A stretch of DNA of 64,000 nt from Amborella trichopoda (lineage: Eukaryota; Streptophyta; Magnoliopsida; Amborellales; Amborellaceae): contig NW_006497658.1 of the NCBI RefSeq assembly GCF_000471905.2, positions 365,917-429,916 of the forward strand, read 5' to 3'. The notes beneath the pieces are model-generated. The model was given only the letters and a program-made list of their open reading frames with translations, made no database searches and had not been told where the DNA came from. Made by a program: the position numbers and the translations under genes. Positions 28,601 through 36,120 of this stretch are shown one piece after another; position 1 is the stretch's first letter; every line of letters begins with the position of its first letter.

Positions 28601-31600
28601 GTAGATTCACACAGATAGTCTGCTAGAGACATAAAGACCCACAAAAATAAAGAGATACGCCGATCCTAAGTGCAGTCTACAACCAATATGAATGTCATGG
28701 AGTATCATGCTGATACTCTGTCTTCGTAGTGGCCCTCAAATGTATGTATCTGTTAGCTAGCCCCTAATCCAAAGCCTCCAAGGTTTGTCCAACTCTCATT
28801 CTGACCGCCACCGCCTTTGTTGTACTCACCTTCCACTTCTGCCACATTGGCCCCTGGTGTAGCCATAATCAACGTCTTCATTGTTGCTAGGGGCATCATC
28901 TTCTTGCCCATTTTCATGTTTTTGGTCCACCTATTGAATCTCTTTGACAGTTCCCTCCTCTCCTCCTTATTTATTGGACCAATCGCATCTATAAAGCCAT
29001 TCCTCTGCAGGATCCTTTACAAATATGTAGTTGAAATTATGGGGTCATAACACCACACTTCCCTCCTCAATTGCCTCTTGTTTGGTTTAAATTATAGTGC
29101 ATGTACACCAATTTATGGAGCTCTTCTCATGCCAACCTATTCCTCCTTGTGGTATGGATCCATGGGAATGTAATTCAGTTTTGCTCACGCTTTGTGGCGG
29201 AACATATTTGGCTTAGGGTCTTGATTGCAATTCTTTGCAAGTTGGGGGTGTCACCTCTACGTATTTCCCACTACTTTACTGAAGTAAGGAGAAGACAATT
29301 TACTCAAGTGAGAGTACAATCACATAGTAAAATACAATGGGCTAGCATGATGCTTTGAGTCTCCAAGCATATGAAGCTTTGAAAGCTACCTTGACTCTGA
29401 TTGTGAGACTTTTTTATTTTGGATCAAGTTGTCCGTGAGTGACTTCTTGCGTGTGGCTTGTCCTAAATTCTCCTTGTTCATCCATATATAGACAAGCTTA
29501 CATAATAATGCCCCTAAACGAAGTAAGGTTATAAAGGTGCATCACATAGATGCATTATGCGGTGTAAAGAACATCATGTGATTGGTTATTGTCTTCCATT
29601 TCTCAGCATAGTCCATTACTGATCCAGTTCACCGATTTCTCTCAACATGAGGTCAATATAGTTAGCAGTGCATGGGTTTGAGACCAAATGCTTTCTCCTT
29701 CTCATATGCGTCTACCCTGCATCCACACAGTTTTCTGCACTAGTGGTTATGACTTGAGCTACATGCTCCTCCTCAAAAGCCTCCAGCACATTATCAAGCA
29801 ACTTAAATAGGAGCCTCCCACTATTGACTTTGTTGTAGGCATCTATGCTTGTGCAGAAGACCATGCCTCATGAACAAGATACCGGAAATTTGATCAGGGT
29901 CCTTCAGTTCAAGTTCTTCTAGCCATTTGATATTATTTTCACCCTTGTCCTTTGCTACATCACCTTAATAGTCCTTTGAGAATAGATCAATTTGGGCCAC
30001 CTCCTCATCCTAGCGAAGTCCCCTCAAGCTCATTTGTAGTCAGTGGCTTGAATTTGGGCCAGCATTTGCTCTAGTGGTTATTATGGGTTCATAATATTCA
30101 CTATTTGCCACACTCTTTGCCACATTGAATGAGATGGTGGCATCATGAAACCACTTACCAATTGTTTTCGAGATGCACTTAATTGTTTTTGCCCATGTGG
30201 ACTTATTGGAGTCTTGAGCTCTGAGGAGCTTGGATAGAAATGGGTAGGCTCCATAGACAGGGCACAGGCTGTGAAGTTTGCGAAGGCTGAGAACTAGTAT
30301 GAGGTCATCTCCTCTCAAACATGCTGGAAGACCTGAATAATGTCAGTAAGCATCTCCCTGTGTCAGGTACTATATGACCGAGTTTTGAAGGTACTACATG
30401 ACTCGGTCCAGCTCCTAAGGAACCCATATCATTATCCCTTCCCTTGCTGTGCTGCTGTTTGTGCATATCATCTAGACTAGACCTCCTTTTATAAACAAAT
30501 TGGGTCTCAAAATTTTCTCATTGAGAACGTGTGTAACATATTACCGGAATCATGATCGATTTAGTCTAAGAAGACATCTAGAAATATATTTCAAATACAC
30601 GCAAGTGTGAAAATAATTTTATTAACTGGTTTATTTGAGAGAAAATGTTAGTTTGGAAACTAAGCACGCTAGAGGCTTAAAAATAAAACAAAAACATCTT
30701 ATTGGCATCATCAAGTTAAAAAGAAGTGATCCCATATGGATGCATGTAAAAAACATTTGTATACTTCATTGTCTGAAAGAATGTTTATTTACTGAATTTT
30801 TTTAGAGGAAATGTTAATTTGGGTGTAGTCTAAGCATGCTAGATGGATGAAAAGCCAACCAAAAGCATCTCATTGACAGCATTAAGCTAAACAAAATACC
30901 CAAGAAGTGATACCCACCCACATGCATAAAATATTTTTGTATACATTGAATTGTGAAAAATTGTTCATTTAGAGATTCTTTTGAGAGGACATGTAAGCTT
31001 TGTAAACAAAGCAAGCATGCTGGAGCATAGAAAACGTACCAAAAACATCTAATTGGCATCAACGAGTTGAAAAAATAAAAAAAATAAAGAAGTAACAATC
31101 TAACAATTGATACCCACAGGCAGACATGTAAAATATTCCCATATACATCAAAATAAAAAATGTAAATTTTGTTCGCTGATTTTTTTAATATAGTGCAAAA
31201 ATAACAAGATCTAGTGATATTTGTCCCAAAAAAGAATCGTTCATATGACTTCAGATTGAAAAATAAAATTGAATCTCGTTTACTCAATGTCTTAAAGCAG
31301 AACCCCCTGAAGATGTATCCAGCCGGAAACCAGCTCTCCGATCTCTGTAAATGGATCCTTAAATGGCCAAATCGAAACCCCTAAATTGATCCCACAAAGG
31401 TGCAAGGGAGACAATTTGACTATTTAGTATTCAACTTGGTTCTACTTGATTGGAAGATCTCAAAATTTTTGGCCAAAATCCTCAACCAGAATTGCAAATC
31501 TTGGATTTTCTAGATTTTGAGGAATTTTGTTTTAGTTGAATCCAATGTTTGATCAGATAGAGGAGCCGAAGTAGCCTCAAGCGCAAATTATCAAAGGCCG

Positions 31601-34600
31601 AAGGAGCTCAAGTTTACAAGAAAAGGGGGTCAGATTTCCACCCATTGTATTTCCTTTTTTTTTTGCTTTTTTTTTGTGCTTTTTTGTGTGTGTTGGGCTC
31701 GGCAAGTCTTGTTGGACTCAGTCCCGACTCGAGGACTCGCGTGAGTCCAGCAGAAAACCACCTAGTCTGGATAGTGACCCATGCGGTTGTATCTATAGTA
31801 GGGTTCCCAGAGAGTTGGGGCTAGGGTTGGCAATTGGGACCCATGGACCCGACCCCGGATCTGGTCCAAGTCCAATAGCCTGGACCCAATTCAGGTTTGG
31901 GTCTGGGTCCGGGTCCAGCAGAAAACCACCTAGTCTGGATAGTGACCCATTCAGTTCTATCTATAGTAGGGTTCCCAGAGAGTTGGGGCTAGGGTTGGCA
32001 ATTGGGACACGTGGACTTGATCCCAGATCTGGTCCAAGTTCAATAGCCTGGACCCAATTCAGATTTGGGTCTAGGTCTGGGTCCAGGCAGTCCCTCTTTG
32101 TTTTTTGAATTAAATATACATTTCCTTTTTCTTTTTTAATGTAAAAATTGATTTTCAGGTCGGGTCTGGGTCCCCCATAAACAATCCATGACCAGGTCTG
32201 GGTCTAGGTTTGGATCCCATAGTATATTTTTGTCTAGGTCCAGGTCTAGCCCAACTCAGACCCGACCCAGCCCGACCCATTGGCTCCCCTAGTTAGGGCC
32301 TTCTGAAACTGACAATGTGCCAGTTCCGGGTGAATCACCTGAATCTGACTATCCAAGTTGGCCTTAGCGAGTTTGATGATACTGATTTTTAATGGTCATC
32401 TAACCTTTTTCTCATAATCGTGCCTTTTTACTAAGATCCTTTCTACAGTGGCTTTTTTGACTCATTACCCTTCTTGTTGCTCCATCTTTGATGAATCCCC
32501 CAAGAAGTCTTTCATTTTGGATGGAGGATACACTGAGGTCTGAGAGCACAAAGTCTTGGCTCATGACTAAAGGAATTATGTTTGGACTTCTTATAGAAAG
32601 TTTGCCGTTGTTCTTGAAATTTGTCTTTGAACTCTTCTATGTCCTTACTTTCATCCTGTCCACTGTTCATTCTTTCTCCTGAAAAGATGACATTTTGTCA
32701 GCCAACTATCAAGGACCTCTTATTACTTCTCTCAATGAGCTTTCACCCTTCCTATGATTGAATAACATTTGCAATGGGGGCCAACTTCAAAATATCTTGG
32801 TTTATATCTTATGTGATTGAGTTTCTCCCATAACCTTTATGTTACTTGGTCATTTAGACTCCAAGCATTGGGACTCAATGTTATCATTCAACTAGTCAAC
32901 TCATTGTTGGGTGTCCCGTCCCGTGGTGGGAGGGTACCAATGGAATTTGTCCTAGTTTAAATGGGCTAGGTGGGAAAAGTGGAAAAAGGGTGACTTGTTA
33001 ACCAAGTCACCATCCTACACAAATAGGCTCTTACGTGTGGTTTTTTTGGTATGGGGAAATATTCCTCTTATATCTTTTTAAAAAGTGATAGAGATGGACC
33101 CTTTTTTAGGAAGTTATGGGATACACTTCTAAATATATTGTTATCCCTTGACCCATTTACAAAAAGGGGAAAATGTGGAAAACCCTTTTGTTGTTGACTC
33201 TTCTTGGAGTATTGGGAAAATACAGGGAGCCTTCTTTTATAAAGAAAAAGAAGAGAAAGAAAGTCATCATTCTCCTAGAGAGAAGAACAAGAGAGAGAAC
33301 TTTTTCTTTTAGAAAGAGTGAAAGCCTCTGTAAAAAAAAGAAGTCTCTGAGAGATACGAACCTCAGAGAAGAAAACATAGAGAGTGAAGTCTCAAGAAGA
33401 AACCAGAGAGCCTAAAAAAAAACCTGTTTTCTTGGATGACCATTGTAACCAGTGAGTTTATAGTGGATTTGATCTCCTTTCTTCTGTGGACGTAGGTTGA
33501 AAAGGTGAACCATATAAATCCGATGCCAGTAAGATTTATTTCTTTATTTGCTTTATTGCATGATTTTTCATTCATACATACACGTACATCAGTTTTGGCA
33601 TAAATTTGTTTCCCAAATCTTGGATCCGCTACGTGCATCCGCATTCGTGCGAGAGGGCTTTAACTGGGTGAGCCCAACAACTCACACTACCAATTTTATG
33701 ATAGTTTTGGGAGATGGTCTTTCTTTATGTGCTTTCTGCTCTCAGAGGCTGGTGACACTGATGTTCATTGAGGTTAATTTAGAGGGGTTTCCTGAGCCTG
33801 TTGTGGACTAATATACTAGTCCGGCCCAATTAGAGTATATATTGAACATCTATGGGTTTTTAGGTAAACATTTTTTACCTGAGACAGCCTAACTTAGATG
33901 CAAATAAAATGTTCCTGAACGCCAATGCTCCTCTATTTGACATACATTCAGTCTAGTGTATTCAAATGATGAACTATACTTTTAGGAGAAGGGCAGGGTT
34001 GCTACCAATAGAGAAAGGGGGGATGGGTTTGTATTTGGGAAAATTTTATGAATGCATAGTTCGGTGTTCAATAGAGTTTGTGCAATGTAAACTTCAGGTG
34101 AATCCTGGAGGAACGTTTTTGGAACATTTTGTAGAGTATGTATTTTCAGGTATGTATAGCTTAAATAAATGCTCTTCGCAATGGGGTATTTTTCTATGAT
34201 ACACACTTTCAAATGTGTCAGGTTCTGTGAAATGCATTTCCATGTGTATGAGAAATTGTAGTAATCTATTTCGTGTTTTGAGACCGTTGGGGCATTAAGG
34301 AGTGTTTCTGATGGAATTTTAAATGCTGAAGGTGACAGGCTGAAAGCCAACTGATATTCCACAATGGAGCTCTCATAATGAAAAGTTGGATTTGGATCCC
34401 CCAAATCACATATATTTCAGAGGCACTTTCAATTGGATATTTTGTGGATTTTGGTGACCTTTTTACTGCTAAAGCAGAAGCTGCAGAACTTGCAGAACAG
34501 TCCCTTGTTATCTTACAAATAATCTCTCATTACTTTCAATTTAGAACTATATTTGTTCACATATTTCTAAAGTTTTAGAATTGAATGTTTGAAAACTTGT

Positions 34601-35138
34601 TTAGAAAACCAAGTACTGCCATGTAGTTAATAGAACTTCAAGCTATGTATGCACTGACGCACTGTTAAAGTTGAAATCTTTTTTCTCTCTCATCAAGGAA
34701 ATGCCTCATTTTATATTCCTTATCATCTCATGACAATGCATATGAGTTAATTACTAACACTTTCTTGATACACTCACACATACATTATTGTATAAAGTTC
34801 TAACGTTTCTTTGACAATGGCCTCCGATAGCTGTCTATGAGCAGTTGCAGGATTATGAACGAAAGGTCTTTGGATCAAACGAGAGCAATCCAATCACTGT
34901 TTTCCCATCACCTGAAATTGCAAGTTCGTTTGGGTTTGGATTTCAAGCACCGAGTGCTGACCAAGTTTTGTTCCCGAAATTCAATGTACCGTCCTCAACT
35001 TCAATCTTTGATAGTGGCAGTTTAAACATGCCTCCACAGTCGTTCACTTTTGCAGCTGGGAAAGATGAGAAGGTACCACACAACCCATTTGGTGTTACCC
35101 CTCCAAATGGTGCCAATGCTCCCATGGATAGCTCTTAA
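1305..35138 (+). CDS. IBR5: IBR5-type dual-specificity protein phosphatase, whole gene (5 exons)
   Basis: Joining 1305-1541, 9923-10022, 22929-22986, 23083-23189 and 34831-35138 gives 810 nt, 269 aa plus TAA. All introns are GT-AG and every phase joins. The product resembles Arabidopsis IBR5 (257 aa) end to end: MRKRERENPC start, a zinc-ribbon-like pair of CxxC motifs (Cys10/13 and Cys25/28), the SEILPEFLYLGSYDNAS-type entry to the phosphatase domain, the HCMSGxxR P-loop (His125, Cys126, Arg132), and a C-terminal tail with FGFGF, SIFDS and PPQSFTF blocks. Family knowledge: IBR5 promotes auxin responses and dephosphorylates the MAP kinase MPK12. An odd point is Gln130 in the P-loop, where Arabidopsis has Lys; the invariant positions are kept. 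Introns 1, 2 and 4 are about 8.4, 12.9 and 11.6 kb and full of transposon debris, whereas intron 3 is 96 bp. Function in this plant is inferred from homology. Confidence 0.93.
1547..1600. repeat. Compound (CT)n(TA)n microsatellite
   Basis: About 10 CT units run into about 16 TA units, starting only 5 bp after the intron 1 splice donor. The CT part gives the donor a pyrimidine-rich downstream context. It is likely length-polymorphic. Confidence 0.95.
1601..3831. other. Intron 1, left part: no gene seen
   Basis: AT-rich intron sequence without a recognisable coding frame. Short open frames around 2183-2504 overlap on both strands and match nothing known to me. An AT-rich stretch begins near 3260. 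Confidence 0.5.
3832..3987. repeat. 78-bp tandem duplication, AT-rich
   Basis: Two adjacent copies, 3832-3909 and 3910-3987, both starting AATACATTATA and containing TTGATTATCAATATAATTAG. They differ by only a few bases. Confidence 0.85.
4016..4080. repeat. GA run and uninterrupted poly-G tract
   Basis: A (GA)n run is followed by a G homopolymer of more than 12 bases and two further G runs (GGGGGG and GGGGGGG-type) within about 65 bp. The G runs lie on the plus strand, which is the transcribed-sense strand of the IBR5 intron. Confidence 0.85.
4627..5794 (+). mobile_element. 5'-truncated LINE (non-LTR retrotransposon) remnant
   Basis: Translation from about 4656 reads as a reverse-transcriptase zinc-binding region (LQKRGILIPNRCALC, then HLFILCDF...LWGQ, then WTVWVERNTRIF), followed in a shifted frame by an RNase H-like part (EAVALLIGL, then LIVEGDSQNVL near 5330, and LLAKEGA in another frame). 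The 3' end has AATAAAATGTTAAC and a 10-A tail at 5785-5794. The whole catalytic reverse transcriptase is missing, as expected of a 5'-truncated copy. Frameshifts and stops show that it is dead. A 20-bp string is duplicated at 4628 and 4656 near its 5' edge. It lies in sense orientation inside IBR5 intron 1. Confidence 0.85.
5908..7875. other. Intron 1, middle: no gene seen
   Basis: I see no family-level coding similarity, strong repeat or RNA gene here. The short open frames are isolated, with no support. Confidence 0.5.
8208..8219 (+). promoter_or_regulatory. Retroelement primer-binding site (initiator tRNA-Met)
   Basis: TGGTATCAGAAC differs from the standard plant site TGGTATCAGAGC by one base and sits 5 bp after a plausible LTR end. 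Confidence 0.75.
8231..8290. repeat. About 20-bp tandem repeat, three copies
   Basis: ACGGA(A)GTTACTGTAACATGT is repeated with the third copy diverged (ACGGAGTTAATGTAGCACC). Each unit has the near-palindrome GTTACTGTAAC. Confidence 0.85.
9001..9922. other. Intron 1, right end: no gene seen
   Basis: AT-rich, pyrimidine-rich near the acceptor. No coding similarity recognised. Confidence 0.5.
9923..10022 (+). CDS. IBR5: IBR5 exon 2 (residues 80-112 plus one base)
   Basis: Preceded by GATGCAG and followed by GTAACT. It encodes TVPACQNLYKNSFTYYCLKE through AFDDAIELI, matching the segment of the IBR5 phosphatase domain before the P-loop. It ends in phase 1 on a G that pairs with AA of exon 3. Confidence 0.92.
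10023..11289. other. Intron 2, left end: no gene seen
   Basis: Ordinary AT-rich intron sequence. The small open frames on both strands have no recognisable similarity. Confidence 0.5.
11290..11800 (-). mobile_element. Probable solo LTR, minus orientation
   Basis: Read on the minus strand, this stretch has the layout of a plant LTR: upstream CACATGTGG, then CCTATATAAAGTGG (a TATA box near 11612-11622), then a leader-like GTTACATACCCTAG and a later AAATACAAAGTTCTTACTC typical of a U5 region. No gag or pol adjoins it. The outer ends and the target duplication are not clear, so the borders are approximate. Confidence 0.5.
11805..12130 (+). mobile_element. Retroposon-like 3' fragment with poly(A)
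   Basis: Ends in CTCAATAAAATTTGAACAC and an A-rich tract at about 12114-12128, similar in layout to the LINE 3' ends elsewhere in this window. No clear protein similarity upstream. Confidence 0.3.
12338..13484. mobile_element. Inverted-repeat DNA element (hAT-like MITE), split by a nested element
   Basis: The ends AAGTGTTTCAAAAA and TTTTTAAAACACTT are inverted repeats. The GC-rich subterminal blocks (GCTAGGCGGCGCCTAGG at the left, CGCCTAGGCGTTGGGCGG at the right) are also mutually complementary. Flanks CCCTAATC and CCCCCATC agree at 6 of 8 positions, fitting an 8-bp target duplication. Without the inner insertion the element is about 0.6 kb. There is no coding capacity. Confidence 0.65.
12460..12990. 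mobile_element. Nested hAT-type MITE with perfect 8-bp target duplication
   Basis: Starts CAGTGTTCGCAAA and ends TTTGCGAACATTG, inverted repeats with one mismatch, extended by complementary CCGGTT-rich subterminal sequence. ATAACTGT occurs exactly at 12452-12459 and again at 12991-12998, an 8-bp target-site duplication as in hAT elements. It is 531 bp, non-coding and inserted inside the 12338-13484 element, so it is younger than that element. Confidence 0.85.
13485..14360. other. Intron 2 between elements: no gene seen
   Basis: No coding similarity. From 14178 it contains the first copy of a sequence (GTGGTGTGTGTAAAAC followed by GACTTTGCATATG) repeated at about 14710. Confidence 0.5.
14361..14640 (-). 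mobile_element. LINE 3' end, minus strand
   Basis: On the minus strand this reads through TTTATAAGCCCACATTTTG, a CCGAGAGACCCGCC block and GATTAACATTTC, then a long A-rich tail (T-rich on plus, 14361-14388). The order and wording match the 3' end of the LINE at 5650-5794 (TTTATAAGCCCCATTTTG ... GTTAACATTTTC plus poly-A). It is therefore a 5'-truncated relative inserted in antisense. The copies of GACTTTGCATATG at about 14218 and 14731 flank it. Confidence 0.6.
14800..15310 (-). mobile_element. Ty1/copia gag relic
   Basis: The minus-strand frame 14974-15219 encodes NPAYEQWVATDEQLIEWTSA followed by SLSEEILFKV, the signature of the copia gag (UBN2-type) region. The stretch just upstream on the minus strand (about 15229-15290) gives TKLTSSQF, as in the copia N-terminal segment, in the same order. 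Stops separate them. No protease, integrase or reverse transcriptase was recognised nearby. Confidence 0.65.
15736..15812. repeat. About 40-bp tandem duplication
   Basis: GGTTAATCGCAGTGAGAACC...AGTTAAC and GGTTAATCACAGTGAGATCTC...AGTTAACC lie side by side, with a few mismatches. Confidence 0.75.
15928..18680. other. Intron 2 stretch without genes
   Basis: No coding similarity found. It holds a (GT)n run near 16572-16591 and three near-copies of a 22-bp phrase, CTAGAAAGATAGGATCTCCA, between about 17490 and 17582. Confidence 0.5.
18700..18745. repeat. GT/GC-rich microsatellite
   Basis: An imperfect (TGTG/TGTA)n run followed by GTGCGTGCATGC. It falls in intron 2 with no gene around it. Confidence 0.85.
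19080..20760. repeat. Region dense in GGAATC/GATTCC motifs
   Basis: Two patches (about 19080-19510 and 20400-20760) contain many diverged short phrases such as GGAATCACG, ATCGCAATTCCGATT and GCAATTTCGATTCC. Many are roughly palindromic around GAATC...GATTC. Related patches occur at 23640-24000 and 24900-25120. No coding similarity. The source family is unknown to me. Confidence 0.5.
21360..21915 (+). mobile_element. RTE-type LINE, 3' coding remnant
   Basis: Across frames this reads RTGWTKWRCASGILCDHRIP, LKGKFYRTAVRQVMLYGT, then SRLRWSGYV-like, then WMEVVRRDMVTYGL and DRAECPNKFCVAEPN. These are, in order, the conserved blocks of the C-terminal part of plant RTE-clade LINE proteins. Several frameshifts and stops break it. 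It ends near the AT-rich GGATAATGATG tail expected for RTE elements. It is in sense orientation in IBR5 intron 2. Confidence 0.85.
22723..22844. repeat. 61-bp tandem duplication close to an intron end
   Basis: TCTAAGTTGGTGTTGTAT begins at 22723 and again at 22784; the two 61-bp copies differ at about three positions. The second copy ends about 85 bp before the exon 3 acceptor. Confidence 0.93.
22929..22986 (+). CDS. IBR5: IBR5 exon 3 (residues 113-131 and part of 132)
   Basis: A 58-nt exon between CCATGCAG and GTTGAT. It encodes EQVEKERERVLVHCMSGQN and two bases of Arg132, so the catalytic Cys126 lies here and the P-loop Arg codon is split by intron 3. Skipping this exon would remove the active site and shift the frame. 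Confidence 0.93.
23083..23189 (+). CDS. IBR5: IBR5 exon 4 (rest of Arg132 to Pro167)
   Basis: Preceded by TTGGAACAG and followed by GTAATT. It encodes SPAIVIAYLMKCKRWRLAQS then YQWVKDRRPSVNLSP, the helix after the P-loop and the RRP motif of dual-specificity phosphatases. It ends in phase 1. Confidence 0.93.
24031..24740. repeat. 352-bp tandem duplication
   Basis: Two adjacent copies start at about 24031 and 24383 (TGTTGTGATTTCCTA at 24041 and 24393). Both contain GTAGTACACA, ATCAATGCGCTTCACTTC-like sequence and GGTGATGGAATAACATGTAT. They are diverged by scattered substitutions and small indels. No gene seen. Confidence 0.9.
25130..27300. other. Intron 4 stretch without genes
   Basis: AT-rich; the open frames are short and unsupported on either strand. 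Nothing recognisable. Confidence 0.5.
27380..27424. repeat. Perfect 19-bp inverted repeat with 7-nt loop
   Basis: GCCATTCTTGTCTTGGTCG at 27380-27398 is exactly complementary to 27406-27424. It sits in the middle of a GC-richer stretch (about 27325-27475) whose outer parts (GAACCGGTGGAC and CCACCGGTCC) also partly fold back, so it is probably the centre of a fold-back DNA element. Confidence 0.9.
28176..28379. mobile_element. 204-bp hairpin element (fold-back MITE)
   Basis: The first 70 bases (AATATGTTTCTGGGCTTGCT onward) are complementary to the last 70 with about six mismatches, around a loop of about 64 bases. No clear target duplication is visible, so the family is undetermined. In IBR5 pre-mRNA it would form a long near-perfect stem. 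Confidence 0.8.
28800..30320 (-). pseudogene. hAT-family transposase relic
   Basis: Minus-strand translation gives, from right to left, WFHDATISFNVAKSVANSEYYEPI (about 30170-30070, cited as a pattern: DATISFNVA...YYEPI), then further right-to-left a PMHC-like block, and finally TPNLQRIAIKTLSQICSA (about 29260) and RRNRLA...LHKLVYMHYNL (about 29150-29095). These match, in order, the plant hAT transposase start of the catalytic domain and the C-terminal dimerisation domain (NLQKFA..LS..CS, KRNRL, LVYV.YN). Stops and frameshifts occur throughout. It lies antisense in IBR5 intron 4. No zinc-finger N-terminus or terminal repeats were found. Confidence 0.7.
30625..31190. repeat. Three diverged tandem copies, about 170-180 bp
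   Basis: Units begin near 30629, 30798 and 30979 with TTTGAGAG(A/G)A(A/C)ATGT-like sequence. They share AAGCA(C/T)GCT, then AAAAACATCTTATTGGCATCA-type sequence, AAGAAGTGAT-CCCA and ATGCATGTAAAA. The copies are strongly diverged, so the duplication is old. Confidence 0.75.
31745..32290. mobile_element. GGGTCC-rich inverted-repeat element with a duplicated left end
   Basis: A 168-bp unit starts at 31745 and again at 31913 (GTCCAGCAGAAAACCACC). Each contains AGGGTTGGCAATTGGGAC. The right edge, CCCGACCCATTGGCTCCCCT, is roughly complementary to that left end. Similar GGACCC/GGGTCC-rich stretches are at 55315-55955 and 63263-63460, so this is a dispersed family. The long open frame across the duplicates is a by-product of the 168-bp (multiple of three) period. 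Confidence 0.6.
32300..34830. other. Intron 4, right end: no gene seen
   Basis: Contains AT-rich sequence, a purine-rich AAGAGAGA stretch near 33240-33400 and no recognisable protein. It runs into the exon 5 acceptor. Confidence 0.5.
34831..35138 (+). CDS. IBR5: IBR5 exon 5 (Ala168 to stop)
   Basis: Preceded by CCGATAG, a rather purine-rich acceptor. It encodes VYEQLQDYERKVFGSN, then the family tail with SSFGFGFQAP, TSIFDSGSLNMPPQSFTF and a Pro-rich end PMDSS before TAA at 35136-35138. This is the IBR5 C-terminal extension beyond the phosphatase fold. Confidence 0.93.
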
Positions 35139-35620
35139 TGGGCCACTGTTAAGATGAGATATCTAAAGTGGTAGGGAACTTTAAATGCCTTTTCGGTTAT
35201 TCCAAGAAGATCTCCAACATTTCGAGCTATGGAAGAAAGGGCAAAAGAAAGAATTAGCATGGGAAGATAGAGAAGAAAAAGGAATTATTCAAGCTTTTGC
35301 AATCCTTCCAGTCTTGTGATTGGTTTTTGTCGTCAATTGATATGAAGACATGTCTTTGTCGGTTGAATGGTGATGTCGGGTTTATTTGTAGAGCTGTTGC
35401 TTTCACTATCATAATAGCTCTCTTGAAGTTTAAGAAAATATAGTACCGATATACATTGAATTATTTTGTTCTTTACCATGTTGTAACTTTGTGCTCAACA
35501 GATGTAGATATTTTTTGTGGAGAATTATGGTCAGTAGTAATGTTTCATATATGAGGTGATGTATGAGAAACTTTGTTAGTTGTATACTGGATAAATGAAT
35601 ATTTGATGAGATTTGAACTG
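35139..35620 (+). other. Probable IBR5 3' untranslated region
   Basis: No coding frame follows the stop. AATAAA-like strings (for example ATAAATGAAT near 35591) and T-rich sequence could serve for polyadenylation. The cleavage site is not determinable by eye. Confidence 0.45.
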
Positions 35621-35974
35621 TTCCCAAGTAACCCCTGATACTTGCTTGTACTTCATAGAAAATCTAAAATTAAACACATCATCTCGTATGGACATTAAAA
35701 TGAAACTGTCCATGTGATATTGGTTATAATTTATTTGATTTCTCATGGACTTTCAAGGGGAACCTGATGGTAATATTGACTGTTAAAAAAATTTCGACTT
35801 CGCATGGGCTATCATTGGGAACCTGATGGTCCCTCTGTAATCTTTAGATGCTAAAGATGTCATGTGTGAGTATGTCCTAGTCTATTCACGTAGCAAATAG
35901 TTCTCAAACAGAATATGGTTCGGACTCTACTATAGGAGACGTGCTTCTAGATCGATGGCTTGGTTGTTAACTTA

Positions 35975-36120
35975 TTACCATTGGCCAGGTGGTAGAGCAG
36001 ACCCTGCATCTTCAATAGGTCATGGGTTCTAATCCTTCGGGAAAGGGGTGGGGATTGTGGTGGTAGCAACCCCACATTCTAATCACACCATATGATGGTT
36101 TTCATTCTCATTGACACTAC
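35975..36120 (+). mobile_element. tRNA-like SINE head (candidate)
   Basis: TGGCCAGGTGG (35982-35992) resembles a pol III A box, and GGTTCTAATCC (36025-36035) a B box (GGTTCGAATCC). Spacing is close to that in tRNA-derived SINEs. The intervening sequence does not fold as a real tRNA. The 3' end is unclear. Confidence 0.5.

Noticed and set aside
28817..29358. Plus-strand open frames of 77 and 85 codons
   Set aside because: They are antisense shadows of the minus-strand hAT transposase relic.
30814..31287. 157-codon minus-strand open frame
   Set aside because: It covers an AT-rich tandem repeat, has low-complexity Phe/Tyr/Leu-rich content and no family match.
32885..33420. Stretch with LTR-like TGTTGGGTGTCCCG start and leader-like purine-rich sequence
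   Set aside because: No primer-binding site, matching second LTR or target duplication could be found.
34378..34578. Open frame just upstream of IBR5 exon 5, considered as an extra exon
   Set aside because: It does not match IBR5, and exon 4 to exon 5 already joins in phase with continuous family similarity.
35975..36060. Possible tRNA gene
   Set aside because: A-box and B-box-like strings are present, but no proper cloverleaf or acceptor stem could be drawn, so it is listed only as SINE-like.
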